In this document: piece after piece, positions 1 to 12,042 of the stretch
Layout: every line of letters starts with the position of its first letter
Position numbering within the stretch: the stretch's first letter is position 1
Assembly: GCA_034769895.1 (NCBI GenBank)
Contig: CM068371.1
Coordinates: 406,827,969-406,891,968, forward strand
DNA length: 64,000 bases
DNA from: Magicicada septendecula
Lineage: Eukaryota > Arthropoda > Insecta > Hemiptera > Cicadidae
Reading direction: 5' to 3'
Made by a program: the position numbers and the translations under genes
The notes under the pieces: model-generated
What the model was told of the DNA's origin: nothing
The model's database searches: none
Seen by the model: the letters and a program-made list of their open reading frames with translations, nothing else

Positions 1-510
1 GTAACGTTTTATGTTTTAACAAGGGTATTTCCTATGGCAAACGATAACAGCCGCAAATTCAAACAGAATCAAAAGATTATTTGCATACAGCCCTAAATTG
101 TAGAGTTCTCAAGACCTATTGTTTTTGGTGAAGATCGGTTAAGGGAAAGGGGTAGTTTACTTGCAACGTTTTTTTAACAAGGGTATTTTCTATGGCAAAC
201 GATAACAGCCGTAAATTCAAACAGAATCAAATAATTTTTTGCATACAGCCCTGATTTGTAGAGTACTCAAGACTTATTGTTTTTGGTGAAGATCGGTTAA
301 GGGGAAGGGGTAGTTTACCTGCAACGTTTTTTTATCAAGCGTATTTTCTATGGCAAACGATAACAGCCGCAAATTCAAACAGAATCAAATAATTTTTTGC
401 ATACGTCCCTGAATTGTAGAGGTCTCAAGGACTTTCGATTTTGGTGAAGATCGGTTACGGGGAAGGGGTAGTTTACCTGCAACGTTTTACGTTTTAACAA
501 CAGTAAAGTA
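1..510. repeat. 158-bp tandem repeat, about 3.2 units
   Basis: The motif CTATGGCAAACGATAACAGC starts at 32, 190 and 348, which is an exact 158-bp period, and each unit continues through a shared GAAGATCGGTTA... block into a TAGTTTACCTGCAACG segment. The units differ by scattered substitutions. A single reverse-complement unit lies at about 59030-59170, beside the giant LTR element. This is noncoding satellite-like DNA inside a larger interspersed repeat. No promoter or origin function can be read from it. Confidence 0.9.
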
Positions 511-1090
511 CTTAAAAATTCATTTAAACATTTTGAAACAATGGTAATTGTTAAAAATAAAATAATTTTGTTGCCAGGCAATAAAATTATAATTTTTTCA
601 TTTTAATGTAAATTATGTATGAGTTAATATCTTTATATATATAATTCTTCTGTACGTGTGTATGTCACTGAACTCCTCCATGTATAAAATAATATATCGT
701 TCGTGGCAGGTAAGCATATCTCAGTTATGTAATGTTTACGTTTCCATTTTATTATTATGCCTACAGCAATAAAAAGGCAGGTAAGACACACACACACACA
801 ATTCACGTTGTATTGTTATAAACAATAAAAACATAAAATATCCCGGGATATTTGGCCGTAGTCCAATGTTTTCTACAAAACCAGACGTTTCGGCAGTGCC
901 ATCGACTTCCATCATCAGTGAAAATCGAGTGCGATAACGTGAGGTGGTATACGTTAGTGACCACAGTACTGTGGTTAAGGCTGAAGCAGTAAGTAGAAAG
1001 AAGTAGTTTCTATGGTAATATTTCATTTCGAAAATGATTTTAAATATAAATCTTAGAATATGGAAGTCATGTATGGTTTTCCATACCGAT
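511..1090. repeat. old interspersed repeat, copy 1 (uninterrupted)
   Basis: Several blocks here are the reverse complement of DNA around 42.5-45.6 kb and 58.8-59.2 kb, in the same order. About 580-620 and 660-790 match 45440-45608, the segment near 1000-1025 matches 58794-58830, and 1050-1085 (GGAAGTCATGTATGG) matches 42515-42550. A short (CA)n tract lies at about 788-800. The element type is unknown: I see no TIRs or coding domain. Confidence 0.7.
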
Positions 1091-1637
1091 ATTTTTCAGT
1101 TGGGTTTTCTTTAGTTAATTATATTTAAACTAATTATTATCTATCCAGTTTTGTACCCTATACTTTTACTTTGATACCTAAACAGATTATACACTTTATT
1201 TTATTATTGGCTATTGTTTTATCTTAAAATTCACAAAATTCTGCTCATCAGTGCTAAGCCTAATGCCTAGATTTCAAATTCACCTACCCTATACTCTTAA
1301 CAATTGTTTATAGTTATTTATGTTAATTTATTAGGTTACTAAACATTATTACTGAAACACACTAACTTAACTCATGACATGTGATTGTTTTTAATCATCA
1401 CATAACATTATATAACTATTCAATACCTCTTTATAGGTCCATGCCTGTATCTGAATTTTTTACATGTTTTAATGGTTTTGTTTTAACATAATTTGCCATC
1501 TAACAATACTTTGGTTATTTACCATCAAAGAACTCTATAAAAAACTGGAACATTAACTATGCACTATTATTCCCTAATAAACTCATTTAAGAGAATATAG
1601 TGTTTAACTCCCCTCTTGTTTTCAATCTAACATATTA
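1091..1637. other. AT-rich unannotated DNA
   Basis: This stretch is low in GC, has no open reading frame of note, and shares no repeat with the rest of the window that I could see. It ends at the TA target (1636-1637) of the adjacent Tigger-like element. Confidence 0.6.
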
Positions 1638-3932
1638 CAGTAGAACTTGGCTAATTCGAACGTGCATAATTCGAATTCGTGGATAATTCGAACTTTTACC
1701 ATGGTCCCTTGAATATCCTATATAAAACTGTGCAAAAACATCGTCTGTAATTCGAACTTTTTTTGGTTAATTCGAAATAAAAATTTTGCTCAAACTACAA
1801 AAAATCGCCTGCAGTATGCTCTAGAACACGTAACAATAGAGACACGACTGGAAACAGACAAGCAAGCATCGCCCTTTGTGAACAGACGCTTGTCCTTTGT
1901 GTAAAATTCATGGAATTGGCGCCAGTATCTCGTGATGACACGGGACTGGCTCGTGTAACGGTACCGTCCGCCATTGTCCCTTGTTCCACGCCTCGTCAGT
2001 CAGCCACCCTCACTGTTGCTTTCAGTTCAGTCTGCCTGCATTCGTGGAAGAGTTAAGTCTTTTTGAGTTTCTACTGTGCGAGCTGTGTCCTGTAGTGAGA
2101 GACCGTTCCTTTCTTTATGCAGTACTCTATATACAGACTGGTGTGTTTTAGTAATGCTTATTGTGTTCATCATGGCCCTTTCAAAACCAACACGGACCCA
2201 ATACAAATCATTGACATTTGCCGAAAAAGTTGCCGTTATTCGGGAAGTGGAAAAGGGACAAAAGAAGACATCTGGAATTGCTAAGGAATTCGGGATACCG
2301 CCAAATACACTGTCAACGTATCTAAAAAATAAAGAGAAGATTTTGAATAGTGTGTGTAAAGCCAGCGACAAAGATAGGAAAAGAGCGCGAGGACCAGAAA
2401 ATCCTGACGTGGATGAATGTGTAGTGAAGTGGTTTAAGCAAGCAAGGGACAAAAAAAATGTCAGTCAGTGGGCCCCTCGTCAGAGCCAAAGCTGAGGAAT
2501 TCACATCTAGCTTAGGGAAAAATGATTTTAAGGCCAGCACTGGTTGGCTCAATGGTTTTAAAGAAAGGAATGGCATGTCTTTCAAAACTGTTTGTGGGGA
2601 AAGTGGGTCTGTTAACGTTGAAGCTGCAAATTCATGGAAAGACAATTTGTTGCAAATGATTTATGATTGAAATCATGAGACGCTAAAGACATTTTTAACG
2701 TAGACGAGACGGGCTTATTCTTCAAATCCACCCCCGACAAAACACTTGCTTTTAAAGGAGAAAGTTCTAGTGGCGGCAAACACAGCAAGGAGCGCATAAC
2801 ACTTTTAGTCGGAGCAAACATGGATGGCTCGGAAAAACTGCCTTTGCTAATGATAGGGAAGTCAGCCAACCCACGTTGTTTCAAAAATGTAAAAACAAAA
2901 CCAGTTGAATATGAATCAAACAATAAAGCTTGGATGACAGGTGACATTTCGAAAGATGGCTTTTGAAAATCAACAGGAAATTTCGGAATCAAAACAGAAG
3001 AATCGTCTTGTTTATTGACAACTGTACAGCGCACAACACTATTCCTGTGATGGAAAATGTAAAGGTTGTGTTTTCCCCCCAAACATGACTTGAGTAGTTC
3101 AAGCTATGAGCCAAGGCGTAATAAAAAATGTTAAGCATTTTTACAGATGGCTTGTGGTCCAAAACATTCTGTCAGGTGCTTATTTAGATGAGTACGAAAA
3201 TACTATCAAGATTAACATCCTTCAAGCTGCCCGCATGTGCAACAGTGCTTGGGACCAAGTTACGCAAAAAACAATTGCTAATTGCTTTCGTAAAGGTGGT
3301 TTCTGCCACATTGAAGGTGAAGAGGAGAATAAACTTGCTAGAGAAGTCGTACCCACTGCGGATAACTGGGAAGATGTTGGACATGACGCAGGCATTCGTT
3401 ACGAAGAGTTTGTAAACATGGATGAAGACTTGGCGGTGTTCGGTGAACAGACAGATGCGGAGATCGTGGCTGATGTTATGAACAAAAGAAATGATGGTGC
3501 ATCTTCAGATGAAGAAGGGCACCAGCTAGAATTTCCAGAGATACCGATTCCAACGGCTTCACAGGCATCAAATTACATTCAAGACTTGAGACTGTTTGTT
3601 GAAGGACAGCAGAACATAAGTGACGCTATTTTCCAAACATTTAATAAACTTGAAGAGTTTACTACAACTCAGTGTATTAACTGCAAAATACAATCAAAAG
3701 TTTCTAGCTTTTTTAAAAAACTGTAAATGGTATATTTTGTACTGAAACGTGTTTATACGTTTGTAATACATATGTATAAGGAAATTGTTTAATAAAATAA
3801 CATATTTGCTTTACTGAATTTCGGTTTTTGATTTGATTTCTGTACCCTTATTAAAACTTTCCTAATTCGAATTTTTGGATAATTCGAATTTTTTACTGGT
3901 CCCTTCAGCTTCTAATTAGCCAAGTTCTACTG
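1638..3932 (+). mobile_element. Tigger/pogo-like DNA transposon, degenerate
   Basis: The ends are inverted repeats that both begin CAGTAGAACTTGGCTAATT, with the left copy at 1638 and the right copy reading inwards from 3932. TA dinucleotides flank both sides (1636-1637 and 3933-3934), as expected for Tc1/mariner-pogo target-site duplication. The length of 2295 bp is normal for an autonomous Tigger. Subterminal ATTCGAA repeats occur at both ends. The encoded transposase is broken in several places, so the copy is not autonomous. Confidence 0.93.
2172..3726 (+). pseudogene. Tigger/jerky-like transposase, broken
   Basis: The protein would be a cut-and-paste transposase with a CENP-B-type DNA-binding N-terminus and a DDE/DDD core. 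From ATG 2172 the first piece carries the psq/CENP-B helix-turn-helix (LTFAEKVAVIREVEKG...IAKEFGIPPNTLSTYLK). A frame change near 2455 leads to the second DNA-binding helix (STGWLNGFKERNGMSF). After a stop at 2668-2670 the catalytic core resumes (VDETGLFFK near 2700), then [22 protein letters not shown] and IDNCTAHN. The third catalytic position reads AMSQGV where the family usually has an Asp before QGV. The C-terminal part, 3106-3726, is open. At least three frame breaks or stops make it a pseudogene. An upstream in-frame ATG at 2076 lacks family support. Confidence 0.9.
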
Positions 3933-4940
3933 TACTTTTTTATATTTATTTTCTATACGTTTTTTATATAACTTTATAACATTCGTTAACAATAACACAA
4001 TATATCTTTTATCCTACTTATACTATACTAACAAATTATTATAACTGGGTTGCTCTATTACTTATAGTTTGTTATTACCAGTTTATTATTGTATACACTT
4101 TCTTTAACTAGTGTTTATGTGTTTATTCTACTATCACTGGGTCCTGTACTGGTTTTTTATTGATTATCACTTTTTATTCACTTATCACCTCTTTACTAAT
4201 AACTATTGTTAATCAGGTTCATTTTATTTTAATGGCTTTTGATAGCTTATTATTTAACATTGTATATTTTATTCATATCTTGGATTTTACATTTCCCTTT
4301 CTTTTATCTTTTCTATAGATAACAGATTACATATAGATTACATATGTATTTTCTATAGATTACATATTATTTATTGCCCTATCTAATTTTGTACTTTTAT
4401 TTAATATACATTATTTTAGTTAATATTTGGGCTCTCATAATTGTAGTCATATTGTGGTTTGGATTATTGTTTTTGTCTCACCTTATCCAATCTATTGGGT
4501 TTAGTCCTTGTCATTGTCTAAGTCAAAAATTAGTTAGTAGTGTTGTGCTATCATTCTTCACGTTATAATCTTTTATTTTCCTTCAGTTTTCAGCCTTTCT
4601 TCCATTAATTATACTAGTAGGTTTTGTGCGATATTATGTCACGTTACAATATATACATGTTGTGTGTGTATATACACTTTTTAATTATGGAATAAAATAG
4701 TAGGATATGTGAAAAATTATTATTTGTACCATATCTGACTGCATTAGTCAAAATTAGAATGTAAATACTTAATTGAAGTTTATAACCATACACCATAAGT
4801 ATACACCATCTAGGATTAAGTACACATGAACTGTATTATATATACAAGGCATGTTATCGAGTCTTCATGTTTCATCTTTCATTGCCCCACCTTCTCATCT
4901 GCCAGTGTTTACCTTCTGTCTGGTATAGTGTATTAAAAAT
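3933..4940. other. AT-rich unannotated DNA
   Basis: This is about 1 kb of AT-rich sequence right of the Tigger element. I see no conserved domain, TIR or repeat shared with the rest of the window. Short open frames such as 4374-4568 are hydrophobic low-complexity translations of T-rich DNA and are not supported as genes. Confidence 0.55.
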
Positions 4941-5260
4941 GTTGTTTCTTGGCCTGGAAAATATAAATGTTTAAATTTGTTATCATGCGTATAAATTGTA
5001 GGCTAATAAGTATTTATGTTTCCTAAGTTTCTTCTTGCATGTTTACTGTCATGTTGTTAGCTTTCCATATTCTACATCCATTTTTTGCCATAATTAGACA
5101 ATGTACTTCAATAACAGTTGAAATCTATAATATTTTCTCTATTGTAATAGCATTGACTGCATTGGGGCTGTATGATTACCTTCAATCAGAGATGATTGAA
5201 ATAAATGAAAACACAAACAAACTCTCAAAATATAGAGTACTGTAACTAGAGAAGCAAATA
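4941..5260. repeat. dispersed repeat, inverted copy of 13520-13800
   Basis: The stretch from TTGTTATCATGCGTATAAAT through TAATTAGACAATGTACTTCA and on to the GCCCCA block at about 5163-5170 is the reverse complement of 13520-13800, with roughly 80-85 percent identity by eye. The homology carries no clear reading frame. It may be the 5' or 3' part of the LINE whose RT remnants lie nearby at 5.9-6.2 and 13.9-14.2 kb, but that is inference. Confidence 0.7.
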
Positions 5261-5890
5261 AAAGTGTGACAGGCATTGGCGAGATAATGAACAAGAGATA
5301 AGAAATCGGGTAGCCTACTGTGAACAGCACAGCTTATCATAATCAGGGCAGAAAAAAAGCCAAGTAATTCAGACTTATACACATACTTCACAATGCAAAA
5401 TTGGAAAAGTGTATGACAGAATAGAGAATTTAATTAAACACATAAAAGGGAGTGAACAGACTATATTAACAGGTAACTGTAAACATGAAAGGTAATGATA
5501 GGTAATAATAATATAAGTGAAGATAAGCATGGAACAGTTATATTGGGGTATGGAATAGATGAGAAAGCTGAAAGAATATCTAGAGTATTAAAATTGTGTG
5601 AGAAATTTAAGCTGTTATAGCCAATACATTATAAGAACTCATTGAAACAAATGTGCGATGGATAAGGCCAAGAAACACAGCCAAACATGTCAACCAGAGG
5701 TTCAGGAATCAGACCACAAATTTAAATTTAAAATATACCACAAGTGTCAATTCAGACCACAACTTATAATAGTAAGCTGAAGCCTGGGATTCAGGTTGAA
5801 GCTGATAAGATTGCAGAGAATTGGGAAAGAAGGTGCACACAGGCAAGTGTAATTATTATCTCACAATCAGCATTGTCTAGTTTAGATATT
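5261..5890. other. unannotated, possibly decayed LINE
   Basis: No intact frame or recognisable domain is present. The sequence lies between a dispersed repeat and an RT remnant, so it may be the body of the same old LINE, but nothing in it proves this. Confidence 0.4.
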
Positions 5891-6245
5891 TTATTATATG
5901 GTTATGATGCAACAAACTGACAGTCAGTTGGAGTATTCTTTACATAATTTAAAGCATATTTACAATCATTATAATTTCAAAATATCAAAGGAGAAAACGG
6001 AGATCTAAGCCTTCTGGGGAAAGTATCCAGTCAGATAAAAAATTGTTCTGAGGGAAGAGTTTAAGAACAGTGTCCAAGTTTAATTATCTAATTGTAATTA
6101 TCAGTATGGTACTGGGAATGAAAGCAGCATATAGGTATAGGTAGGCGTATAGGTACAATTTGTAACAAGAAATGTAGGAAGACCAAGAGCAAGATGGCGA
6201 AATATACTATGAAGATGGAACAGGTTGTGTGACCGCTGTCTGAAG
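5891..6245 (+). pseudogene. LINE reverse transcriptase remnant
   Basis: A forward frame reads QLEYSLHNLKHIYNHYNFKI, then EKTEI, a stop and AFWGKYPVR, ending near KFNYL. This matches the RT block of insect non-LTR retrotransposons in which K-T-K-x-M-A-F-x-G-K-Y-P-V-R precedes a FNYLG motif. Further on, about 6172-6230 reads VGRPRARWRN, like the GRPRxRW motif of the region after the RT in such LINEs. Stops and indels interrupt every frame. The identification rests on remembered family motifs. Confidence 0.7.
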
Positions 6246-6479
6246 TGAAGAAGAAGAATTAGTATTGTATTACATGCAACAAAAATCAAAACAAGGAAAT
6301 TATATAGAAGAATGGAAAACAGGCAGAGGACTTAAATGAAGACCTGTTTTGGTTTAAGAGAAATAAGGTTGCACAGGAAGCTATTCTGACACTGTGGAAT
6401 AAAGAGAATAAAGGAGAGAGCTAATCACTACATGTGTGAACTGCAGACTGAAATTTTTTAGCAGCCTCGATTTAGGCGA
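6246..6479. other. unannotated spacer between TE remnants
   Basis: This short A-rich stretch between the LINE remnant and the mariner-like remnant holds no motif I recognise. Confidence 0.4.
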
Positions 6480-6562
6480 CTAATGTGAGATGACACTGCA
6501 AGGCCCCATACTGCTGCATTAATTTGTGAGAAGCTGGAAAAAATTTACTGGGCAGCCCTAGA
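6480..6562 (+). pseudogene. mariner/Tc1-like transposase fragment
   Basis: From 6489 the forward frame reads DDTARPHTAALICEKLEKIY followed by WAALEH. This resembles the mariner core around the second catalytic Asp (D-N-A-R-P-H-T-A, then a W-x-x-L-x-H stretch before PPYSPD). The PPYSPD part is absent. The frame runs on into sequence that looks like the C-terminal end of Gypsy gag, so the Gypsy copy seems to abut this fragment at about 6560. The fragment is too short to classify further. Confidence 0.45.
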
Positions 6563-6664
6563 ACACCTTTGTGGAACGTCGAACCACAAACAAGGACGGT
6601 CGAGTGGTCAACAACAACAAGATATGAACAATAGTGGACGACAGCCGGAAAACTAAAACCAACA

Positions 6665-9600
6665 GTGGTAGCCAGGACCCGACCACTGTTCAGAGAAGCG
6701 CATGAGGTCCAATCAGTAGAAGACATCCCAAGTAACGTCATCAGAACGGACATAATAGCTGATTTGTTGGAGGAGGAAAACAATACGATAACGGAGGTGA
6801 GAGCAGGATTAACGGAAATCCAGGTAACTGTAGAGAGTAAGCATTTTAGAACACTGGTAGATACTGGGAGCGAAATTTCAGTTATAGCAGAAAATATATT
6901 AAGCGAATTGAGAGAATTTAACAAAAATATTCCAGTTTTGCCAGTAGCAGGGGTTACGGTGATAGGAGTCACAGGGGTACGAAGCAAGCGTGTGACGAAA
7001 CATTTGACAAACAGATACATTTGAACTTTTTGATTAATGGTGTAGATTTTGATAGTACATTTTTGGTAGTTAAGGGTTGGAGTTTAGATATTATACTAGG
7101 TAATGATTTTTTACAGAGGAATAGAGCGGTGATAAATTTTAAAGAGAAAGTGATAGAGTTAGATGGGGGTGACCGGTCGGTGAGAGTTAATTTTGAAAGG
7201 GTGATAGATAGGGTTAGAACAACTGGTGTAAAGTTACTACAAAAGCGAGTAGATGAGAATAATATCGATACTAGAATTAATTGGTGTAGAGAGGCGGAGT
7301 ATATTAATGATGATGATAGCGAAATGAGTAATACTAATGATGCAGTGTGGGAGATAAGGGCAGATAAATTTTGTAGTGAAGGGTCCGGTGTAGGGAGTGG
7401 CCAGCGTGCGGCATTATGGCAGGTGATAGAGCAGTTTAAGGGAGTGTTTGCCGATGTACCAGGTAGGGCAAGAGATTATGAATGTATGTTACAGATAAGG
7501 GAACACACACCATTCATGCAGCGGAGTTATCCTGTGCCTTACTCCAAAAGACGAGCGGTGCAAGAGGAGTTAGATAAAATGCTGGAAGGAGAAATTATTG
7601 AGAGATCAGTATCGCACTATTCGAACCCATTGGTGGTAGTGATAAAGAAGGATGGCAGAGTCAGATTGTGTTTAGGTGCGAGACGAATAAACCAGATCAT
7701 TATACCCGACCGAGAGTCACCAGAAGCGATCAATGAGATATTCCAGAAATTCAGCGGCGTGAAGTACATGACATCGCTGGACCTTACTGCAGTATATTGG
7801 CAGGTACCATTAGCTGAGGTGAGTAGGAAGTACACCGCATTTTTATTCAATGGAAAGGACTACCAGTTTCGGCGACTACCTTTCGGATTAAATACCAGTG
7901 TGGCGAGTTTCATCAAGTGTTTAGATAAAATTTTGAGGCCTAAGGATATGGATTTCTTGACAGTTTATGTTGACAATATTTTGATTGCATCCAGAACTTT
8001 CGAGGACCATTTGGAACATTTAAGGTACGTTTTGACAAAGTTGGAGACAGGAGGACTTACGGTGAATTGGGACAAGTCGAAGTTTTTACAGACAGAAATT
8101 AATTTTTTAGGTTTTATTATCACGTCGGAAGGGATTCCAGCAAACCCGGACAAGGTCGAATCTATCATGCGCTTCCCTGAACCAAGGAACATTAAGCAAC
8201 TTCAGAGTTTTCTAGGGCTGTGCAACTTCTACAGGAAATTTCAAAGGAACTACGCACACGTGACAGCAAGGTTAAGTGCAGTACTTCAAAAGAACCGACA
8301 ATGGAAATGGGGCGACGTAGAGCGTGGAGCTTTTGAAGAGATCAAAAGGAAATTTAGTGAGATGATTATGATGAACCATCCAGATTTTGAAAAGTGTTCT
8401 ATTTACAGACAGACGCCAGTAATGTAGCAGTCGGCGCAGAGCTATATCAAGAGGATGAGGGGAAGGAGCACCTCACTATCGCCTTCGCGAGTAGGTCACT
8501 ACTGCCAGCTGAGAGGAACTATACAACGACTGAAAAAGAATTACTTAGTATTGTATTCGCCGTTGGAAAATTCAGGACTTACCTCCTGGGAAACCAGACC
8601 ATCATACGAACGGATCATAAGGCGTTATCCTTCCTGAACACTTGCAAGCTTGCTCACAGCCGTCTAACCAGGTGGGTGCTCGTACTACAGGAGTACAACT
8701 TCGAGTGGGAATACATTAAAGGGACAGAGAACAAGGTACCCGACACTCTTTCCAGAGTAGATTGTGAGGATAACAAGACAGGTAGGGATGTAAAGGAAAT
8801 TGAAATTTTTAAAATAAGTAGGGAGGATAACATCTTTGGAGAAGAGTTAAAGGATATCAGAACCATGCAAAGAGCAGGTGGTAAGTCGGGGAAGATAATA
8901 AACAGCTTAGAAATGGAATTAGAGGAGTCAGAGTACAACCAGTTTTTCCAAATATATAAAGGATTGTTGTTTAAAAGGGTAGTAGGGGTTGAGCGTGACT
9001 GGAGGTTAGTAGTACCAGAAGGGTTGGAGGAGAAGATTATTTGGGATTGTCATATTAGATACGGTCATTTTGGGGCGAAGAAGTGTGTAAATGTGTTGAA
9101 GGAATCATGTGTTTTCGGGAATATGGAGAGACAAGTGAGAAAATTGCTGAGGAGTTGTGATTTGTGTCAGAAGTCGAAGGTAGTAAACTACAGGGTAGAA
9201 GGTGAGTTGAATTTTATAAGGGTAGAGAGACCATTTGATTTAGTTGCGGTGGATTTGTTTGGACCCTTGCCAAAGGGTAGAAGCGGAGTAGTGTATATTT
9301 TTGTATTGCTTGACACTTTTTCGAAATATGTGAAATTGTATAGCGTAAAGAGAGCTACCAGCAAGGTATTGAGTGAGAAGGTGACTAAAGATTATATGAT
9401 TCACATGGGTAAGCCGAAGGTGATTTTGTCAGACCATGGGCCACAATTCATCAGTGGGAAATGGCGCCAGACCTTAGGATGGGAAGGAATCCTCACGAAA
9501 CATATGGCTGTGTACCATCCCCAGTCAAACCAGGCTGGGCGTGTAATGAGAGAGATAGGCAGGATCTTTAGAGCCTATTGTCTTGCTAAACACAGCGAGT

Positions 9601-10055
9601 GGCCATTGTATGTAAAAAGGGTAGAAAATTGGCTGAACAGTACCACCCACGAGTCCACCGGCTATACACCTCATGAGTTGGTAAAGGGAACACGCCCCCC
9701 AAGAAATTTGGAGCAGCTGTTTGATTATCCAACGGAGAGCGAGCGGACGGATGTGAGCATCAATATCCGGTTGGCCAACGAGAAGTTGTTAAGCAATGGT
9801 GAACAGAGAAAATGTAGGCACAACGCAAAAGGTAAGTGGGTAAAATATGAAGTAGGACAGTTGGTATTAGTAAGGAGGCACGACTTATCGAGCGCTCAGG
9901 ACAAGGAAATTAAGAAGTTCTTCCTGCTCTACGAAGGACCTTACGAGGTAGTAGGAATCAAGATGAAAAATTCATATGTGTTGCAGGACAGGGAGACTAA
10001 GGAGGTAGTAGGAACACACAATGCGACAAACTTAAAGTTATATTGGTCATCTTAG
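6665..10055 (+). pseudogene. pol: Gypsy pol (PR-RT-RH-IN), inactivated
   Basis: Three overlapping open frames (6665-7024, 7021-8427 and 8394-10055) form one pol with frame changes near 7022 and 8400-8427. In order they show: protease LVDTGSEISV with the active-site DTG; RT (SNPLVVVIKKDGRVRLCL, TSLDLTAVYWQVPL, RRLPFGL); RNase H (QTDAS, TEKEL, RTDHKAL); the integrase zinc finger (HIRYGHFG...CDLCQKSK); the integrase core (AVDLFGPLP, LSDHGPQF); and a GPY/F-type module (YEGPYEVVG). Two catalytic sites are lost. The RT box reads YVDN rather than YVDD (codon AAT at 7975), and the integrase glutamate expected in the PQSN...RV motif is Gly (codon GGG at 9537). Pol is the presumed trans-acting machinery for families B-D, but this copy cannot work. 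Confidence 0.93.
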
Positions 10056-11806
10056 GAATTTTAAAGGATGGGTGTATATTAGAGCATGAATGAATTTAGC
10101 TTGATGTTTATGTTTCCAGGAGGGACACTCCCCCATTTTTGGGCGATCACAGATTCACCACCTCTGATCGTGGGTTTTGGCAATCGGGGGCAGACCATGG
10201 TTGGCGGTAGCCTCAACAGCGGGGTGAAACTAACGGTGGTCTGGCTCCTCAAAAAGGTGTGAGTAGAAATTTTAACATATAAAAACGGGGAGGGGAACTC
10301 AGAGTTCGTGGAAAGGTAGAGAAAAAAAAAAAAACTTATTAATGGTTATGTGTTCCACGAACTAAGTAGTTTCGTTGAGAAATTGTGAAACGAAATGCTT
10401 AAAATTATTGTAATTCAGATGGTTAAATTTTTTCAGTGCTTGTTTTCCTTCAGAAAACAAGAGAGTGTATTTTGTCGTAATGTAACTTATCAAATGATCC
10501 ATTGTTGTAATTCCTATTTTGTCATGGAAGAAAATGTCAGTGAAAGTGAAGATTTGAACTTGCAAAGTGTCTATGTGAAAATTTTTAAATAATTAAAGAA
10601 CTTGTTTTTGAGCAAGGTTAAAAGGTGTTTTTATAGTTGTTTGGTGTTAGTAAAAATGTAAGTCAAAAAATGGACCGTACGGACAGCATATGTAGGAGGA
10701 GTTAAGTTAGATGTAATTGGGCTAGTGCGGTACTGGCATGTGCTACTGTAGCTAGCGAAGTGGGTTGATGAGTAACGCACAGACCGTTGCCATCATCGGA
10801 CTATACTGTACAATTTTAATATAATTTTAGATTATATGTGATTCTTGACGGTACACTGTATAATAATGATGTGGTGTAAGACATGCTAATGAAATTGATT
10901 TCCCCGCCTTTTCGGGCGATTACTGCCTTACCAGCACTAATCGTGGTTTTGGACGACAGCCAGCTGTGGGCAGCAATTGTAACACTGACCATGGTTGGTT
11001 GTCCTTGAAATTGGTGAATTTTGAAATTAACGGGGGGCCATTTAGGGGAAATCCCCGGAACTATGGAACAGCGGTTACCACTTTGTTCGCATGGGAACAA
11101 GCAAAAGGGTGGTAGACCCGCATTAAGGGCGTGTCATAATAATTGTTAGATATTATAATATCTTATTATTGTTTTTGATGTAACGCTGAAGCAAAGACAC
11201 GGAGATGACAAAATTCCTCCACCAATTCAGTCCTTGTGAAGGCACCTGGGCGCTACAGTCCAGTGGGGGTACAGTAGTGTGTGTGGCTGGTAGGTTGCTG
11301 CAGGGGTAGCAACGATAACACAATGTTAAATGTTAAAGAATTAGTAGTGATATTGGTGTTGGTTATCAAGTAGATAATGATGATTCGGTTGTAAAGAAAT
11401 ATAAGCGTAAAGAAAGTTGAGTAAAGAAAATATAAAGAGTTTCGAAGTATTTGCCATAATAGATATATGTGTTGATTTTATCTGAAATAAATTAATAGAG
11501 ATAGTGGTTGTTGCTTGAAAGATTAAACTTTATTTTATGCTTTGTATAATAATATGTTTTCTTGTGGTGAGAGAAGTAAGTTGATGTTGACTGGAGTCAG
11601 ATAGTTGTTTAAAAAATGCAGGAATGTTGAAAAATGGAAAGGATTTATCTGTCTTAAATCTTGTTAATTGTTGTTCGGAAAACTTATTAATTAAGAAAAC
11701 CAATGCCTAGTAACATAAACCAGTGCGTCTAAAGGGAAACGTATCAGTTGTGGATATGGAGATAGATAAGGCCACTATTTTAAAATTTTTGTATTGCATG
11801 TTTCAG

Positions 11807-11952
11807 AGTTTTGTGGTGTTGTGACCGCGGTCCTGAGCTGGCCGGTGCGTCAGAACAGGAGCGTTAAGTGCCTCATGGCCTTATGGTGTTGGGATCTCTC
11901 CTGAGAAGTCCAGTAAGGTCAGACAGGTACGATCAGCATCATGGGACCAAGG
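11807..11952 (+). other. exon-like conserved block, family A
   Basis: The block is preceded by a pyrimidine-rich TGCATGTTTCAG (acceptor-like AG at 11805-11806) and followed by GTAAGTGA (donor-like GT at 11953). Its core GTCCTGAGCTGGCC and GAAGTCCAGTAAGGTCA recur in families B, C and D. In the frame that is open in B, C and D, this copy has a one-base deletion that leads to a stop. It may be a small alternative exon or a structured RNA element. No protein is assigned. Confidence 0.55.
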
Positions 11953-12042
11953 GTAAGTGATTAAAATTTTTTTATATATAAACACTACAGGGGGTTGTGG
12001 CAACCTATCTGAACTGATCCTTTTAGAGATGTGTGAATGAGT

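Noticed and set aside
1-510. CRISPR-like array
   Set aside because: Units are contiguous 158-bp tandem copies with no spacers, in animal DNA.
881-920. Hammerhead-ribozyme-like core on the minus strand (CTGATGA ... GAAAC)
   Set aside because: The 20 nt between CTGATGA and GAAA do not form a convincing stem II, and no matching cleavage strand with stems I and III could be drawn. The motifs alone are too short.
10362-11100. env-like or accessory genes after pol in family A
   Set aside because: The small frames have no signal peptide plus transmembrane pattern and are not kept in families B or C; the region is conserved at nucleotide level only in blocks.
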